A DNA stretch of 33,156 bases from Defluviitaleaceae bacterium (GCA_009786535.1 WQRX01000039.1:1-33156); one strand, 5' to 3'. Shown: positions 23,037-31,719, numbered from the stretch's first letter. The notes: a model not told the origin generated them from the letters alone. Numbers and translations are program-made.

Positions 23037-24442
23037 AAATTTACAACACGCTAACCCGCCAAAAAGAGCCTTTTACGCCGCTTTCGCCCGATGGGAAGAC
23101 AGTAAAAATGTACACCTGCGGACAAACGGTGTACAACGATATTCATATTGGCAACGCACGATTTTACGTCGTTTTTGACGCAGTGCGCCGCTACTTAACG
23201 CACTGCGGTTACGACGTGCAATACATGCAAAATTTTACGGATATTGATGATAAAATCATCGCCCGCGCCATCGAAGAAAACCGCACGGTAGACGATATTG
23301 CGGAAACTTTTATTGCGCGCACCTTAGAAGATTTAGAGAAATTAAACGTGTTACCCACCACCCGCAACCCCCGTGCCACGCAGGAAATGCCCGCCATCAT
23401 TGACATGATTTCGCGCTTAATCGAAAACGGCGTTGCATATGAAAAAAACGGTACGGTATTTTTCGATACTTCCCGCGTTTCGGATTACGGAAAGCTTTCA
23501 CGCAAAAAGTTAGACGACCTATTAGCAGGCGCACGCGTTGAGGTAGACGGCGACAAACGCGCCCCCGCCGATTTTGTGTTATGGAAGCCCGCAAAAGAAG
23601 GGGAGCCCTTCTGGGAAAGCCCTTGGAGCAACGGCCGCCCGGGCTGGCATATTGAATGCTCTGCCATGGCGTACAAACACCTTGGCGAAGAAATTGATAT
23701 ACACGGCGGCGGTACAGACCTTATTTTCCCCCACCACGAAAACGAAATTGCCCAAACGGAGGCCATCACGGGCAAGACCTTCGCCCGATTTTGGATGCAC
23801 AACGGCGTAATCACTGTTGACCATAAGAAAATGAGCAAATCCCGCGGAAATTTTCAAACCCTGCGGCAGGTAGCGGAGAAATTCCCCCACGATGTGATTC
23901 GTTTTTACCTGCTAAGCGGGCATTACCGAATGCCCATGGAATTTGGCTTCCCGCTCATTGAAGCGGCGGCGAAGGGGCTGGAGCGGGTGCGAAATTGTTA
24001 TAATGCACTTGCGAGAGCGACACCAACAGGCAGCGGGGATGCTCCCACACCCTTCGACACCGCAACCCATGTAGAGAAATTTCATGCTTCCATGCGAGAC
24101 GACTTTAACACCGCCGATGCGATAACCGCGATTTTTGAGTGGGTAAAGCAGGTGAATACGACACTGGCGCAGGGTGAAGGGCTTTCCGATGCGGTGGCGG
24201 GTGAATTGTTAAAGCAACTAAGCGACATGTGCGGGCTACTAGGCATTTCGCCGGAAGAACGCACCGACATAACCGATGGGAACGCTCCCGACGAGGCGTT
24301 CATCGAAACACAAATCGCCGCTCGTACCGCCGCAAAAAAAGCCCGCGACTTCGCCTTAGCTGACCAAATCCGCAACGCATTGGCGGAAAAAGGTGTCCTA
24401 TTAGAAGATACCCGCGAGGGCGTAATATGGAAAAGGGTATAG
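23027..24442 (+). CDS. cysS: Cysteinyl-tRNA synthetase
   Basis: This class I synthetase of 471 residues charges tRNA-Cys. Cys31 in [11 protein letters not shown] is a zinc ligand, and HIGN at about 40-43 is the HIGH motif. Also present are HIECSAMA with [20 protein letters not shown] (zinc and cysteine-binding site) and KMSKS at about 268-272. The C-terminal helical domain ([16 protein letters not shown]) is intact. It carries one exact copy of a 12-bp dispersed repeat at 24278-24289 (encoding GNAP in a loop) and a near copy at 24035-24046. The gene overlaps ispF by 10 bases and mrnC by 16, a common arrangement in Bacillota. Confidence 0.97.
   Translation: MEIKIYNTLTRQKEPFTPLSPDGKTVKMYTCGQTVYNDIHIGNARFYVVFDAVRRYLTHCGYDVQYMQNFTDIDDKIIARAIEENRTVDDIAETFIARTLEDLEKLNVLPTTRNPRATQEMPAIIDMISRLIENGVAYEKNGTVFFDTSRVSDYGKLSRKKLDDLLAGARVEVDGDKRAPADFVLWKPAKEGEPFWESPWSNGRPGWHIECSAMAYKHLGEEIDIHGGGTDLIFPHHENEIAQTEAITGKTFARFWMHNGVITVDHKKMSKSRGNFQTLRQVAEKFPHDVIRFYLLSGHYRMPMEFGFPLIEAAAKGLERVRNCYNALARATPTGSGDAPTPFDTATHVEKFHASMRDDFNTADAITAIFEWVKQVNTTLAQGEGLSDAVAGELLKQLSDMCGLLGISPEERTDITDGNAPDEAFIETQIAARTAAKKARDFALADQIRNALAEKGVLLEDTREGVIWKRV
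24278..24289 (+). repeat. 12-bp dispersed repeat GGGAACGCTCCC, copy 2 (in cysS)
   Basis: Exact copy within cysS, read as GNAP in [10 protein letters not shown], just before the conserved C-terminal helix. A 10-of-12 variant, GGGGATGCTCCC, lies upstream in the same gene at 24035-24046 (read GDAP). Confidence 0.8.
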
Positions 24443-24819
24443 CCACCGGCACGGCATCCCTCGCCTACCTTGGGGACGCGGTGTTCGAATTGCGCGTGCG
24501 GGAAATGCTGCTGACGCAAAACGCCAACGGCACGCATATTCATACGCTTAACAAACAGGCACGCAAGTATGTTTCCGCCCCTGCCCAAGGGGCGATGTAC
24601 CACGCCCTCTTCCCTACGCTTACCGAGGAAGAACAAGCCGTAATGAAGCGCGGGCGCAATTTGCATTCCACTTCCCGCGCAAAAAACGCAGACGCCATCG
24701 CCTACCGCCACGCTACAGGGCTGGAAACCCTCTTCGGTTATTTATACGAGCGCGGCGAACACACGCGTATAAATGAACTGTTTCAAAAATGCGTGGATGA
24801 GATTTCACCGCAGGCGTAA
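24427..24819 (+). CDS. mrnC: Mini-ribonuclease 3
   Basis: Mini-III is an RNase III catalytic domain without the dsRNA-binding domain; it matures 23S rRNA ends in Bacillota. The 130-residue protein has the signature SLAYLGDAVFELRVRE (catalytic Asp17) and the later RGRNLHSTSRAKNADAIAYR and LETLFGYLYERGE, where the last Glu residues complete the metal site. GAGGGCG inside cysS precedes the ATG, which lies 16 bases before the cysS stop. Such cysS-mrnC pairing is characteristic of the phylum. Confidence 0.95.
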   Translation: MEKGIATGTASLAYLGDAVFELRVREMLLTQNANGTHIHTLNKQARKYVSAPAQGAMYHALFPTLTEEEQAVMKRGRNLHSTSRAKNADAIAYRHATGLETLFGYLYERGEHTRINELFQKCVDEISPQA

Positions 24820-24851
24820 ATACGAAATTACATACCAAAAGGAGTGACCTA

Positions 24852-25394
24852 ATGCGGGAAAAGCTTGTGCTGGTAAAAACGGAGAAGGGACGTTTTTCAT
24901 TTTTAACGCGTTTATATATTGTAATGGGCGTGTCATTTTTATTTCCCGCGCTGCGGTTTAATGTCACTACCGACAACCTACTTGTATTGCGCTTTCTTTT
25001 ATTGTTTGTGTTTGTATTTGCGGGTTTTTATTTGCTTGGGCGTGGCATTCGAACGCATTTAATTCTTACGGCGGATGAAAACGGCATCAACGATTTTCAA
25101 GGCTTTTCCGTAGGTAACATTGCGTGGCAGGATATTGTAAACATTCAGCACCGCACATACACAAAATATGGCATGAGCACGGAAATAATCGACCTTATTT
25201 TGGTAGACGAGGATGTATATTTACAACGGCTTTCCTTTTGGGCACGGTGGCTGTTAAAAAGTAATAAACGGGACGGCTTCTCCGCGACAATGTTTGATAT
25301 AACAGGCGCGCGGGAAGCCCCCGAAGTCATTCTGCTAACCCTGCAAGCCCTCCACGAGAAATATACGCTTGCAAAAGGAGCGGAAACATTTTGA
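24852..25394 (+). CDS. Two-helix membrane protein with PH-like domain, unknown function
   Basis: This 180-residue protein has an N-terminal cytosolic stretch, two membrane helices (about 20-36 and 43-65: LYIVMGVSFLFPAL; LRFLLLFVFVFAGFYLLG), then a soluble domain of about 110 residues. The pattern LTADENGINDFQGF...GNIAWQDIVNIQ is typical of bacterial PH-like membrane proteins of the YcxB/STM3941 type, where LTxxGI and IxWxDI strands recur. Function in these families is unknown. AAAAGGAG precedes the ATG. Its stop overlaps the next gene's ATG by one base, so the two are coupled. Confidence 0.65.
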   Translation: MREKLVLVKTEKGRFSFLTRLYIVMGVSFLFPALRFNVTTDNLLVLRFLLLFVFVFAGFYLLGRGIRTHLILTADENGINDFQGFSVGNIAWQDIVNIQHRTYTKYGMSTEIIDLILVDEDVYLQRLSFWARWLLKSNKRDGFSATMFDITGAREAPEVILLTLQALHEKYTLAKGAETF

Positions 25395-26164
25395 TGAGCG
25401 AAAATAATTTCAATGAAATATTCGAAAAAGCAAAAAATTACGCCTATTCATCCATGAATTATATTGAATTCGAAGAGTGTAAAAACGCCGAAATTATGCA
25501 CAATAACGATAATTTTATTTTGTTGCGTGATAAAAGCAAATCCCCGCATATGCTGTACTTTGCCGCAAATAATTTTGAAGACCTGCTAGCAGTAATTGAA
25601 GTAATACCCGATAAATTACGCTTGCACTTTGTACCAAGACCCTACGTAAAACGGCTGGAAGCGCTGGGCTTCACCGAATGGGGCGAATACGTGGATTTTT
25701 GGAATAACGAATTAACCCAAACCGCAACAAAAATAAGCACACCCGCACGCCCTGAGTTTCTAAGCCAGCACGAATGCGTTGTAGCCGCCGAAGTGTCACA
25801 AAAATGCCGACTGCAATCCCGCGGCTTCGAAGGGGAAACGGAAGCATGGTTTACCCAATGGCTGGATGAGGGAAAAGTGATTATTGTACGAAACGGCACA
25901 ACACTCGCGGGCTTTTGCTGTGTTTCCATTTACAACGAAGGCACAACCCTGTGGATACGGGAAATTGCCGTCGACCCCGCCTTCCAAGGACAGGATTACG
26001 GGAAAAAATTGATAGCGCAAGCGATACAATACGGCGCAGAAAACGGTGCAATCAAGGGCTTTCTCCTTGCCGATATTTTAAACGAAAATGCCATTGGGTT
26101 GTATGCAAAGTATAATTTCCACGCAACGGGGACAGACAGTGAAATTCAAATGATAAGGGGATAA
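25394..26164 (+). CDS. GNAT-family acetyltransferase with N-terminal extension
   Basis: At 256 residues this is longer than a single GNAT domain. The C-terminal ~140 residues have the GNAT pattern LWIREIAVDPAFQGQDYGKKLI (acetyl-CoA loop QGQDYGKK) and LNENAIGLYAKYNF. The N-terminal ~120 residues (LLRDKSKSPHMLYFAANNF, LRLHFVPRPYVKRLEALGF) look like a diverged, probably non-catalytic GNAT-like half, as in two-domain family members. The substrate is unknown. The ATG at 25394 shares a base with the previous stop and is preferred to a TTG one codon earlier; AAAGGAG precedes it. A second GNAT gene follows 5 bases on. Confidence 0.85.
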   Translation: MSENNFNEIFEKAKNYAYSSMNYIEFEECKNAEIMHNNDNFILLRDKSKSPHMLYFAANNFEDLLAVIEVIPDKLRLHFVPRPYVKRLEALGFTEWGEYVDFWNNELTQTATKISTPARPEFLSQHECVVAAEVSQKCRLQSRGFEGETEAWFTQWLDEGKVIIVRNGTTLAGFCCVSIYNEGTTLWIREIAVDPAFQGQDYGKKLIAQAIQYGAENGAIKGFLLADILNENAIGLYAKYNFHATGTDSEIQMIRG

Positions 26165-26169
26165 CCGCA

Positions 26170-26697
26170 ATGCAATTCACATGGGTAGACTACCCCGCAC
26201 AACACGCAACAGAAATTGACACATGGTGTGACAAAGCCGCCACCGAATTCGCCTTAGACAACGACACGATAAGCGAGGAGCATCAAGAATATTTGGACGA
26301 GGACTACAGGCCGGGCTATAACTATTTTTGCAAGGTAGCACTGGAGGGTGAAACCCCCGTGGCCTTAGTTATGCTGACCATAGACGATGACCCTTCCAAG
26401 GAACATTTAACCGAGGAAATAGTAAACTTTGAGACAATTCTGATTAACCCCGCCTTGCGCAACCGCGGGTATGGCGCCAAGGTGGTTATGGATATCATTA
26501 ACCACGCCCCCGCCCTTATCGACCACGGTCATAATGTTTTTGTTATGCAAATTCATAAGGACAACGCCCCTTCCGTTGCCTTGGCGAAGAAGCTGGAGTT
26601 CACTTTCATTCCCGATGAAGACGAGGATACATGGTTCAATTGGGTATACCCCCCATCAGCGGCGGCGCGTTTTCAATCGCTGTGGGAAGCCTTATGA
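26170..26697 (+). CDS. GNAT-family N-acetyltransferase
   Basis: This 175-residue protein has an acidic N-terminal half and the GNAT core NFETILINPALRNRGYGAKVV (acetyl-CoA loop NRGYGAK), followed by MQIHKDNAPSVALAKKLEF, the usual last helix-strand. It is not similar enough to the upstream GNAT to look like a recent duplicate. The substrate is unknown. Its stop overlaps the ATG of the following lipoprotein-like gene (ATGA), so the run from 24852 is probably one coupled transcript. Confidence 0.85.
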   Translation: MQFTWVDYPAQHATEIDTWCDKAATEFALDNDTISEEHQEYLDEDYRPGYNYFCKVALEGETPVALVMLTIDDDPSKEHLTEEIVNFETILINPALRNRGYGAKVVMDIINHAPALIDHGHNVFVMQIHKDNAPSVALAKKLEFTFIPDEDEDTWFNWVYPPSAAARFQSLWEAL

Positions 26698-27126
26698 AAA
26701 ACGTAAAAGCGTACATCTTTAAATATATAGCCGCGGCAGGGGGCTTCCTTGCTTTGTTAACCGCTTGCGGTGATAAAAACGATGCTCCTACCCTTGACGA
26801 TGCATTACAGCAACCCTGTGTCTGCGAAACTGTCTACATTTCTGATGCGGTTTCCATTGCTTCGCCCTACTGGTTATTTGGGCAGAGGGCACCCTATACG
26901 ATTTAACCCTGGTTCGGCTTGGGTTTAATGATTTAATCCCGCAGCCCTACTTATTTACGCGAGAAATTGTACATGTTATAAAAACCCTTTCCCCGGGCGA
27001 AGCTTTTGTTATACAAGCCGCCCCCGGTCATTATCTTATGCCCTTTGGCGGCTAACACTGCTTTCTTATGAAGAGAATGCCCAACGGGCTGTTTTTGCTA
27101 ACTATCCGTGGATTCATGAAATTTAA
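26694..27126 (+). pseudogene. Frameshifted lipoprotein gene
   Basis: The first segment (26694-26906, 70 residues) begins MKNVKAYIFKYIAAAGG and has a lipobox LLTAC, so it is a lipoprotein signal peptide with the lipidated Cys at about residue 23. It stops early after a frame change near 26877-26890. From about 26879 the -1 frame reads on as protein-like sequence (WAEGTLYDLTLVRLGFNDLI, VIKTLSPGEAFVIQAAPGHY) to a TAA at 27053-27055. A third frame then continues (LTLLSYEENAQRAVFANYPW) to a TAA at 27124-27126. Joining the three gives a plausible ~140-residue secreted lipoprotein. Two lost or gained bases best explain this: a recent pseudogene, or sequencing errors. The start overlaps the upstream GNAT stop. 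Confidence 0.65.
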
Positions 27127-27150
27127 TTGATATATATATAAGGAGCAACC

Positions 27151-28605
27151 ATGCGAAACTTAACCCTTCTTACCGACTTTTACGAGCTTACCATGATGCA
27201 AGCCTACCACCACGCGCAGGAAACCACAGGCACCGGTCAGTGGGCGGTCTTTGACATGTTTTACCGCGAAAATCCGAGCGGAAACAGCTACGCCGTTGCC
27301 GCAGGCTTGGCGCAATTAATCGAATATGTGAAAAATATCCGCTTCGAAGATGCGGATATCGAATACTTGCGAAGTACGGGGGCATTTAACGAGCCGTTTC
27401 TTGCGTATTTGCGCAATTTCCGCTTTACGGGAGATATTTATGCGGTACCCGAAGGCACGGTGGTATTCCCCAACGAGCCGCTGGTGCGGGTTAGCGCACC
27501 CCTGGCAGAAGGACAATTTATTGAAACGGCGTTATTAAATATTATCAACCACCAGAGTTTAATTGCTACCAAGGCGGCGCGGGTGTGCTGGGCGGCAAAA
27601 GGCGACAGGGTGCTGGAATTTGGCTTGCGCCGCGCTCAGGGACCGGATGCGGGCATTTACGGGGCACGGGCGGCAATGATTGGCGGTTGCCATGGTACAA
27701 GTAATGTGCTTGCGGGACAGCTTTTTGATGTCCCGGTGCGCGGCACCCACGCCCATAGCTGGATAATGTCCTTTGACGATGAGCTTTCGGCATTCCGCAG
27801 CTACGCCGCCCTGTACCCCGGTGCGTGCATACTGCTTGTGGATACCTACGACACGCTAAAATCGGGCGTGCCCAACGCGATTAAGGTCTTTGAAGAAATG
27901 AAGGCGCGCAATATTCCGCTAAGCATGTACGGCATTCGCCTAGACTCGGGCGACCTTGCATATCTTTCCAAGCGTGCGCGGATAATGCTGGACGAAGCAG
28001 GCTTTACCGATGCGATGATTAGCGCGTCCAGCGATTTGGACGAGCATCTTATTACGGAATTAAAGGCGCAGGGGGCAAAAATTACCCTATGGGGCGTGGG
28101 TACAAATCTAATTACTTCTAAGGAGAACCCTGCATTTGGCGGCGTGTACAAAATGGCAGCGCTCTCCGAAGGCGGCAAACCATGGGTACCCAAAATAAAA
28201 ATCAGCGAAAACCCCGCAAAAGTAACCAACCCGGGCGTAAAAAAAGTATTCCGCTTATACGACACCCAAACGGGAAAAATGAAAGCAGATTTAATTGCGC
28301 TGGCGGACGAACATCTAAACCCGATGGAAAATTTAACAATTTTTGACCCCCTTGCCACGTGGAAGCGTATGACACTTCCCGCCAAATCCTACACCGTGCG
28401 CGAGCTGCTGGAGCCCGTTTTCAAAGACGGTGTATGTGTATACCCCACCCTCTCCGTTAATGAAATACGCACCTATGCGGAAACAGAGCGCGACACCCTG
28501 TGGGACGAGCATAAGCGCCTATCCTTCCCCCAGCTAATGCCCATAGATTTATCGCAGGAATTATACAATTTAAAGCAAATGATGATAGCCCAAGCGAGGA
28601 GCTAA
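27151..28605 (+). CDS. pncB: Nicotinate phosphoribosyltransferase
   Basis: This enzyme converts nicotinate and PRPP to nicotinate mononucleotide in NAD salvage. The 484-residue protein starts LTLLTDFYELTMMQAYH, typical of the family, and has FDMFYRENP, EFGLRRAQGPDA, GTHAHSWIMSF (with the conserved His), YGIRLDSGDLAYLSKRAR and ISASSDLDE, which line the PRPP and nicotinate sites. Length is normal for the longer bacterial type. AAGGAG precedes the ATG at 27151. It is a plus-strand gene converging on the GH5-like gene; a possible mini-ORF follows its stop. Confidence 0.95.
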   Translation: MRNLTLLTDFYELTMMQAYHHAQETTGTGQWAVFDMFYRENPSGNSYAVAAGLAQLIEYVKNIRFEDADIEYLRSTGAFNEPFLAYLRNFRFTGDIYAVPEGTVVFPNEPLVRVSAPLAEGQFIETALLNIINHQSLIATKAARVCWAAKGDRVLEFGLRRAQGPDAGIYGARAAMIGGCHGTSNVLAGQLFDVPVRGTHAHSWIMSFDDELSAFRSYAALYPGACILLVDTYDTLKSGVPNAIKVFEEMKARNIPLSMYGIRLDSGDLAYLSKRARIMLDEAGFTDAMISASSDLDEHLITELKAQGAKITLWGVGTNLITSKENPAFGGVYKMAALSEGGKPWVPKIKISENPAKVTNPGVKKVFRLYDTQTGKMKADLIALADEHLNPMENLTIFDPLATWKRMTLPAKSYTVRELLEPVFKDGVCVYPTLSVNEIRTYAETERDTLWDEHKRLSFPQLMPIDLSQELYNLKQMMIAQARS

Positions 28606-28608
28606 GCC

Positions 28609-28701
28609 ATGCAAGCCTTGGATTATACCGCCCTTAACCGCCTGTTGGCGTATATAACACGACCATTACGGAACAAGCATCTTTTGCAGTGCCGGCTGTA
28701 A
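28609..28701 (+). CDS. Possible 30-residue mini-ORF after pncB
   Basis: An ATG 3 bases after the pncB stop has a good ribosome binding site (GAGGAG) and opens a 30-codon frame starting MQALDYTALNRLLAYITR. It runs 36 bases into the 3' end of the opposite-strand GH5-like gene. It could be the stub of a former downstream partner of pncB cut off by the incoming GH5 gene, or a chance ORF. Confidence 0.25.
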   Translation: MQALDYTALNRLLAYITRPLRNKHLLQCRL

Positions 28702-29676
28702 ATCATCAAAGCCCCCGCATTTATCCACGCCGTTGGACGTCCAAGGCATTACGCCGTGCCAGCCGTTTGCGTGTGCATTTGTGTAGTCTTGGGTGATGGT
28801 ACTATTTTTTGAGCCCAGGGCGGGGCATTCGGCTATGACGGCAGGGCGACCGCACTGCAAGCCCCATCCGCCTGTGGCACGCGTGCCGTAAGGCTTACCG
28901 GTGAAGGGTACGCCGTAATGTTCGCCCACCCAATCATAATAATGGGGCGACCAGAAATCGAGATACGCGCCGGGGTTGGGGTAAATATTTTGCAGGAAGG
29001 CATCACTTACCTTGTTGCCCTCGTAATGTTCGCCGTTGCATTGGTACTTGGGGGAAGCCATGCCAACGGTCACAAGAATGGGACTGTTTTCGTGTATTGC
29101 GGCGGCGGCGCGGGCAAAAAGACGAGAAATATCTTCCCATGGGCGGTTGCCGCATTCGGGGTTTTCGTGTACCCAGTCGGGTTCGTTCATTAGGTCAATG
29201 CTCCATAGGTAGGGGTTTGATTTATAGCGGTTTACGAAAGGGATTACATAGTGTTCGCAATACGAATTTACCGCGGCATCGCAGGCAAGCATGTTGCGCC
29301 AGCGTTGGGCTTCGTTGCGGCCTTTTTCGTCTTTGTAATGGTCGAAGGAAAGCAGCGTCGCCATAATGTAAATTTTATTGCGTGCCGCCGCGGCAAAAAA
29401 CAGGTCAAGATGTTCCCAATGCTTTGGCGAAACGCCCGTTACGGTGCCGTCTTCTTCCAATAAAACGGCGCCTTGCTCGTTGTTGCAGTTTACCCATACG
29501 CGGGTTGCGTTTGCGCCGCTTTCGTGCAATTGGGCGAGGTGCGTGTTCCACCATGTGTCGTCATACGCGCCGCCAAAATCGTTCCAAACATTCCACGGTG
29601 TGTTTGCGCCGTTTATCCATACGAGCTTTCCGTTTAACATAAAATTTTCGCCTTGAATAGTAATTCGATTGTCCAT
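28666..29676 (-). CDS. Glycoside hydrolase family 5-like (beta-mannanase/cellulase type) protein
   Basis: This 336-residue TIM-barrel protein has GH5 features: LVWINGANTPWNVWNDFGG at the start, LWSIDLMNEPDW with Glu165 as likely acid/base, HYYDW, and AVIAECPALG with Glu283 as likely nucleophile. These enzymes retain configuration and cut beta-1,4-mannans or glucans. There is no signal peptide, carbohydrate-binding module or anchor, so it is predicted cytosolic and would act on imported oligosaccharides, unless exported another way. AGGAGC precedes the ATG. It stands alone between pncB and a MATE transporter with no sugar transporter nearby, so it may be a recent arrival. Confidence 0.82.
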   Translation of the reverse strand: MDNRITIQGENFMLNGKLVWINGANTPWNVWNDFGGAYDDTWWNTHLAQLHESGANATRVWVNCNNEQGAVLLEEDGTVTGVSPKHWEHLDLFFAAAARNKIYIMATLLSFDHYKDEKGRNEAQRWRNMLACDAAVNSYCEHYVIPFVNRYKSNPYLWSIDLMNEPDWVHENPECGNRPWEDISRLFARAAAAIHENSPILVTVGMASPKYQCNGEHYEGNKVSDAFLQNIYPNPGAYLDFWSPHYYDWVGEHYGVPFTGKPYGTRATGGWGLQCGRPAVIAECPALGSKNSTITQDYTNAHANGWHGVMPWTSNGVDKCGGFDDLQPALQKMLVP

Positions 29677-29692
29677 AAATCGCTCCTAAAAT

Positions 29693-29709
29693 AAATCCCG
29701 AGGGGATTT
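29693..29709 (-). other. Short hairpin in the GH5 leader
   Basis: A 7-bp stem (AAATCCC/GGGATTT) with a 3-base loop ends 17 bases before the GH5 start, just upstream of its AGGAGC. In the minus-strand transcript it is followed by ATTTT. It may influence translation or protect the 5' end. Confidence 0.35.
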
Positions 29710-29783
29710 GTTATGTGTGCCATGTGTCATATGCACTGCGCACCGTTGCGCGTATAGTACCCCATAAAGGGAGTGAGCGCTAC

Positions 29784-31118
29784 ATGACCCAAGTAAAAAA
29801 TATGACCGAGGGCAGCCCGTTAAAGTTAATGTTGGCGTTTTCGCTGCCGTTATTCCTTGCCAATGCGCTGCAAGTGGCGTATGTAATTGCGGATAGCGCC
29901 ATCGTAGGGCGAATGCTGGGGGTACAGGCTTTTGCCGCCGTGGGCGCAACGGCGAGTACATACATGCTCATTTCCATGGGCGGGCAAGCGATAACCCATG
30001 GGTTTGGCATTATTTTAGCGCAGCGCTTCGGCGCAAATGACGAAGCAGGTATGCGCCGCGCGTTTACGATGGCATTGTACTTTACCGCAGGGATAGGGCT
30101 GCTGATTGGCGCCTTCGGCATTTTCGGCAGCGGGTGGCTGCTTCGTTTGCTTAACACACCCGAGGAGCTAATGCGCGAAGCGGTGATTTACCTGGGTTGG
30201 CTGCTGGGCGGTGTCATTGTCACCTATGTAAATTTTCTAATTTATGCTGCGTTGCGCGCCGTTGGCGACAGCAAAACCATCACCATTGCCATGGTGAGTA
30301 TGTCGGTATTAAACATCGTACTTTCTATTGCGCTGGTGCGCCCGCTGGGTATTGCAGGCCCTGCCGTTGCGATGCTCATTTCCCACGGGGCATCGGCGAT
30401 TTATTGCTACTTTGCCCTAAGAAGGTCGGGCATATTGCGCGGAATAAGTACCGCGTGGTGTAATGACAGTGCAAAAGCGTTGCTGTACATGGGCATTCCC
30501 CTGGGCATGCGAAACATTGTAATACAATTCGGCGGGCTAATTATGCAGCGCTATATTAACGAATACGGGGTAGACTTTATTGCGGGCGTTGCCGTAGCCA
30601 AGCGCATGTACACCTTTATCCTTATCGCCGCCCTTACCCTTGAAGCCGCAATTGCTACCTTTGTGGCGCAAAACTTTGGCGCGGGGCGTATTGACCGCGT
30701 AAAGCAGGGCGTGCGCACGGGCTTTTGGCTAATGATGGCATCCGGCGCGGTGATTATGCTTATCACCTTTTTTACGGGGCGGCTAATCATGAACGCCATG
30801 TTTACGGGCGACCTGTATGCCATTACGGCTGTACTCGACATTGGCGTATGGCAGCTTAGGTGGATGACGCTGGGATTGCCCATCGTATACCTCATTTTCC
30901 TATACCGCCCTGCACTGGAAGGCATTGGAAAGCCTCTAATCCCAACGCTTTCGGGCTTTGCAGAACTGGCTTTCCGCATTTTTTCGCTAGTCGTGTTTGT
31001 TCCCTTCTTCGATGAATGGGGCGTAATTGTTGCCGACCAAGTAGGCTGGGTAGGCGCGGCGGCGCTGCTGGTGATAGCGTATTATTGGATTATTCGGCGG
31101 GTGAAGGTGAAGGATTAA
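29784..31118 (+). CDS. MATE family efflux transporter
   Basis: This 444-residue protein has about twelve membrane helices in two related halves, the size and layout of MATE (multidrug and toxin extrusion) carriers driven by Na+ or H+. Landmarks are MTEGSPLKLMLAFSLPLFLA at the start, FAAVGATASTYMLI, HGFGIILAQRFGAND and AAIATFVAQNFGAGRIDRVK in the second half. The ATG at 29784 is used, with AAAGGGAG upstream; an ATG at 29715 would add 23 residues unlike the family. The substrate is unknown. A strong bidirectional terminator follows. Confidence 0.93.
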   Translation: MTQVKNMTEGSPLKLMLAFSLPLFLANALQVAYVIADSAIVGRMLGVQAFAAVGATASTYMLISMGGQAITHGFGIILAQRFGANDEAGMRRAFTMALYFTAGIGLLIGAFGIFGSGWLLRLLNTPEELMREAVIYLGWLLGGVIVTYVNFLIYAALRAVGDSKTITIAMVSMSVLNIVLSIALVRPLGIAGPAVAMLISHGASAIYCYFALRRSGILRGISTAWCNDSAKALLYMGIPLGMRNIVIQFGGLIMQRYINEYGVDFIAGVAVAKRMYTFILIAALTLEAAIATFVAQNFGAGRIDRVKQGVRTGFWLMMASGAVIMLITFFTGRLIMNAMFTGDLYAITAVLDIGVWQLRWMTLGLPIVYLIFLYRPALEGIGKPLIPTLSGFAELAFRIFSLVVFVPFFDEWGVIVADQVGWVGAAALLVIAYYWIIRRVKVKD

Positions 31119-31122
31119 AACA

Positions 31123-31151
31123 AAAGCCCGCGGGTTATATTCGCGGGCTTT
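31123..31151. terminator. Bidirectional terminator between the MATE and QueD-like genes
   Basis: A perfect 10-bp stem AAAGCCCGCG/CGCGGGCTTT with a 9-base loop lies between convergent genes, 5 bases past the MATE stop and 5 bases before the QueD-like stop. The plus side runs into TTTAAATTTATTT and the minus side into TTTTGTTTTAA, so it can serve both. Confidence 0.9.
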
Positions 31152-31155
31152 AAAT

Positions 31156-31662
31156 TTATTTATAACACCTTGTTGCTGCGTTTAGTGCCGACGAGCGGAA
31201 GGTAATCTTCTTAATGTCCAGCTTATCCTTTAGTAGCTCGTAAAATATTTCGCAGAAGTTTTCGCAGGTGGTTACTTTTTTGGTAACACTCACGCGGCAT
31301 TCGGGGTAGGACGTTATCAATGGGTGGCTTAGCTTTTTGGGGCGCACGGCGTCAATTTCGGGTACACCTTGGCGTATGCCTGCTTCCTCATAGCCTTTTA
31401 ACAAGTACTCCAGCAGGGGGTCACCTTCCTGCAACAGCGTACCATGGTGGAAGTTGTCTGCCACTTCTTTAATTAATTTTTGCGCTTCTTTACAGGGGTA
31501 GGCGAAGCCCGTGCGGGGGTCAACCTCGCCGCCTATTTCCATTTCAATATAGCCGGAGTGCCCGTGCAAAAACTGCGCTTCGCCCTCGTGGTAATTCATA
31601 AAACGATGGGCATACTGGAAGTCAAACCGCACAATAGAATGTGCATAATTATTATTACTCAT
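31156..31662 (-). CDS. 6-pyruvoyl-tetrahydropterin synthase / QueD family protein, catalytic Cys absent
   Basis: This 168-residue protein has the T-fold family layout: FQYAHRFM and FLHGHSGYIEMEI give the zinc triad His19, His33 and His35; VADNFHHGTLL carries the conserved Asp-His pair; and TTCENFCEIFYELL has the pterin-anchoring Glu. QueD makes 6-carboxytetrahydropterin for queuosine, while PTPS paralogs act in biopterin or folate synthesis. The Cys that QueD and PTPS-II carry shortly before HGH is missing here (GEAQFLHGH); only a Glu is nearby. It is therefore an atypical paralog of uncertain activity. GAGGTGA precedes the ATG. No other queuosine genes are adjacent. Confidence 0.82.
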   Translation of the reverse strand: MSNNNYAHSIVRFDFQYAHRFMNYHEGEAQFLHGHSGYIEMEIGGEVDPRTGFAYPCKEAQKLIKEVADNFHHGTLLQEGDPLLEYLLKGYEEAGIRQGVPEIDAVRPKKLSHPLITSYPECRVSVTKKVTTCENFCEIFYELLKDKLDIKKITFRSSALNAATRCYK

Positions 31663-31690
31663 AAAAAATCACCTCGTATAAATTTTCATA

Positions 31691-31699
31691 TGGTATTAT
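31691..31699 (+). promoter_or_regulatory. Extended -10 promoter of the TrmH-family gene
   Basis: TGGTATTAT is an extended -10 element (TGnTATTAT) placed 21 bases before the ATG. No clear -35 hexamer is seen, as is common for extended -10 promoters. The ribosome binding site would be GGGGGT. Confidence 0.45.
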
Positions 31700-31719
31700 G
31701 TACCCGATTGGGGGTATTT

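Noticed and set aside
31480..31719. 80-residue N-terminal extension of the TrmH-family protein
   Set aside because: It lies opposite the QueD-like gene, lacks family similarity and sits upstream of the extended -10 promoter. The ATG at 31720 gives a normal start.
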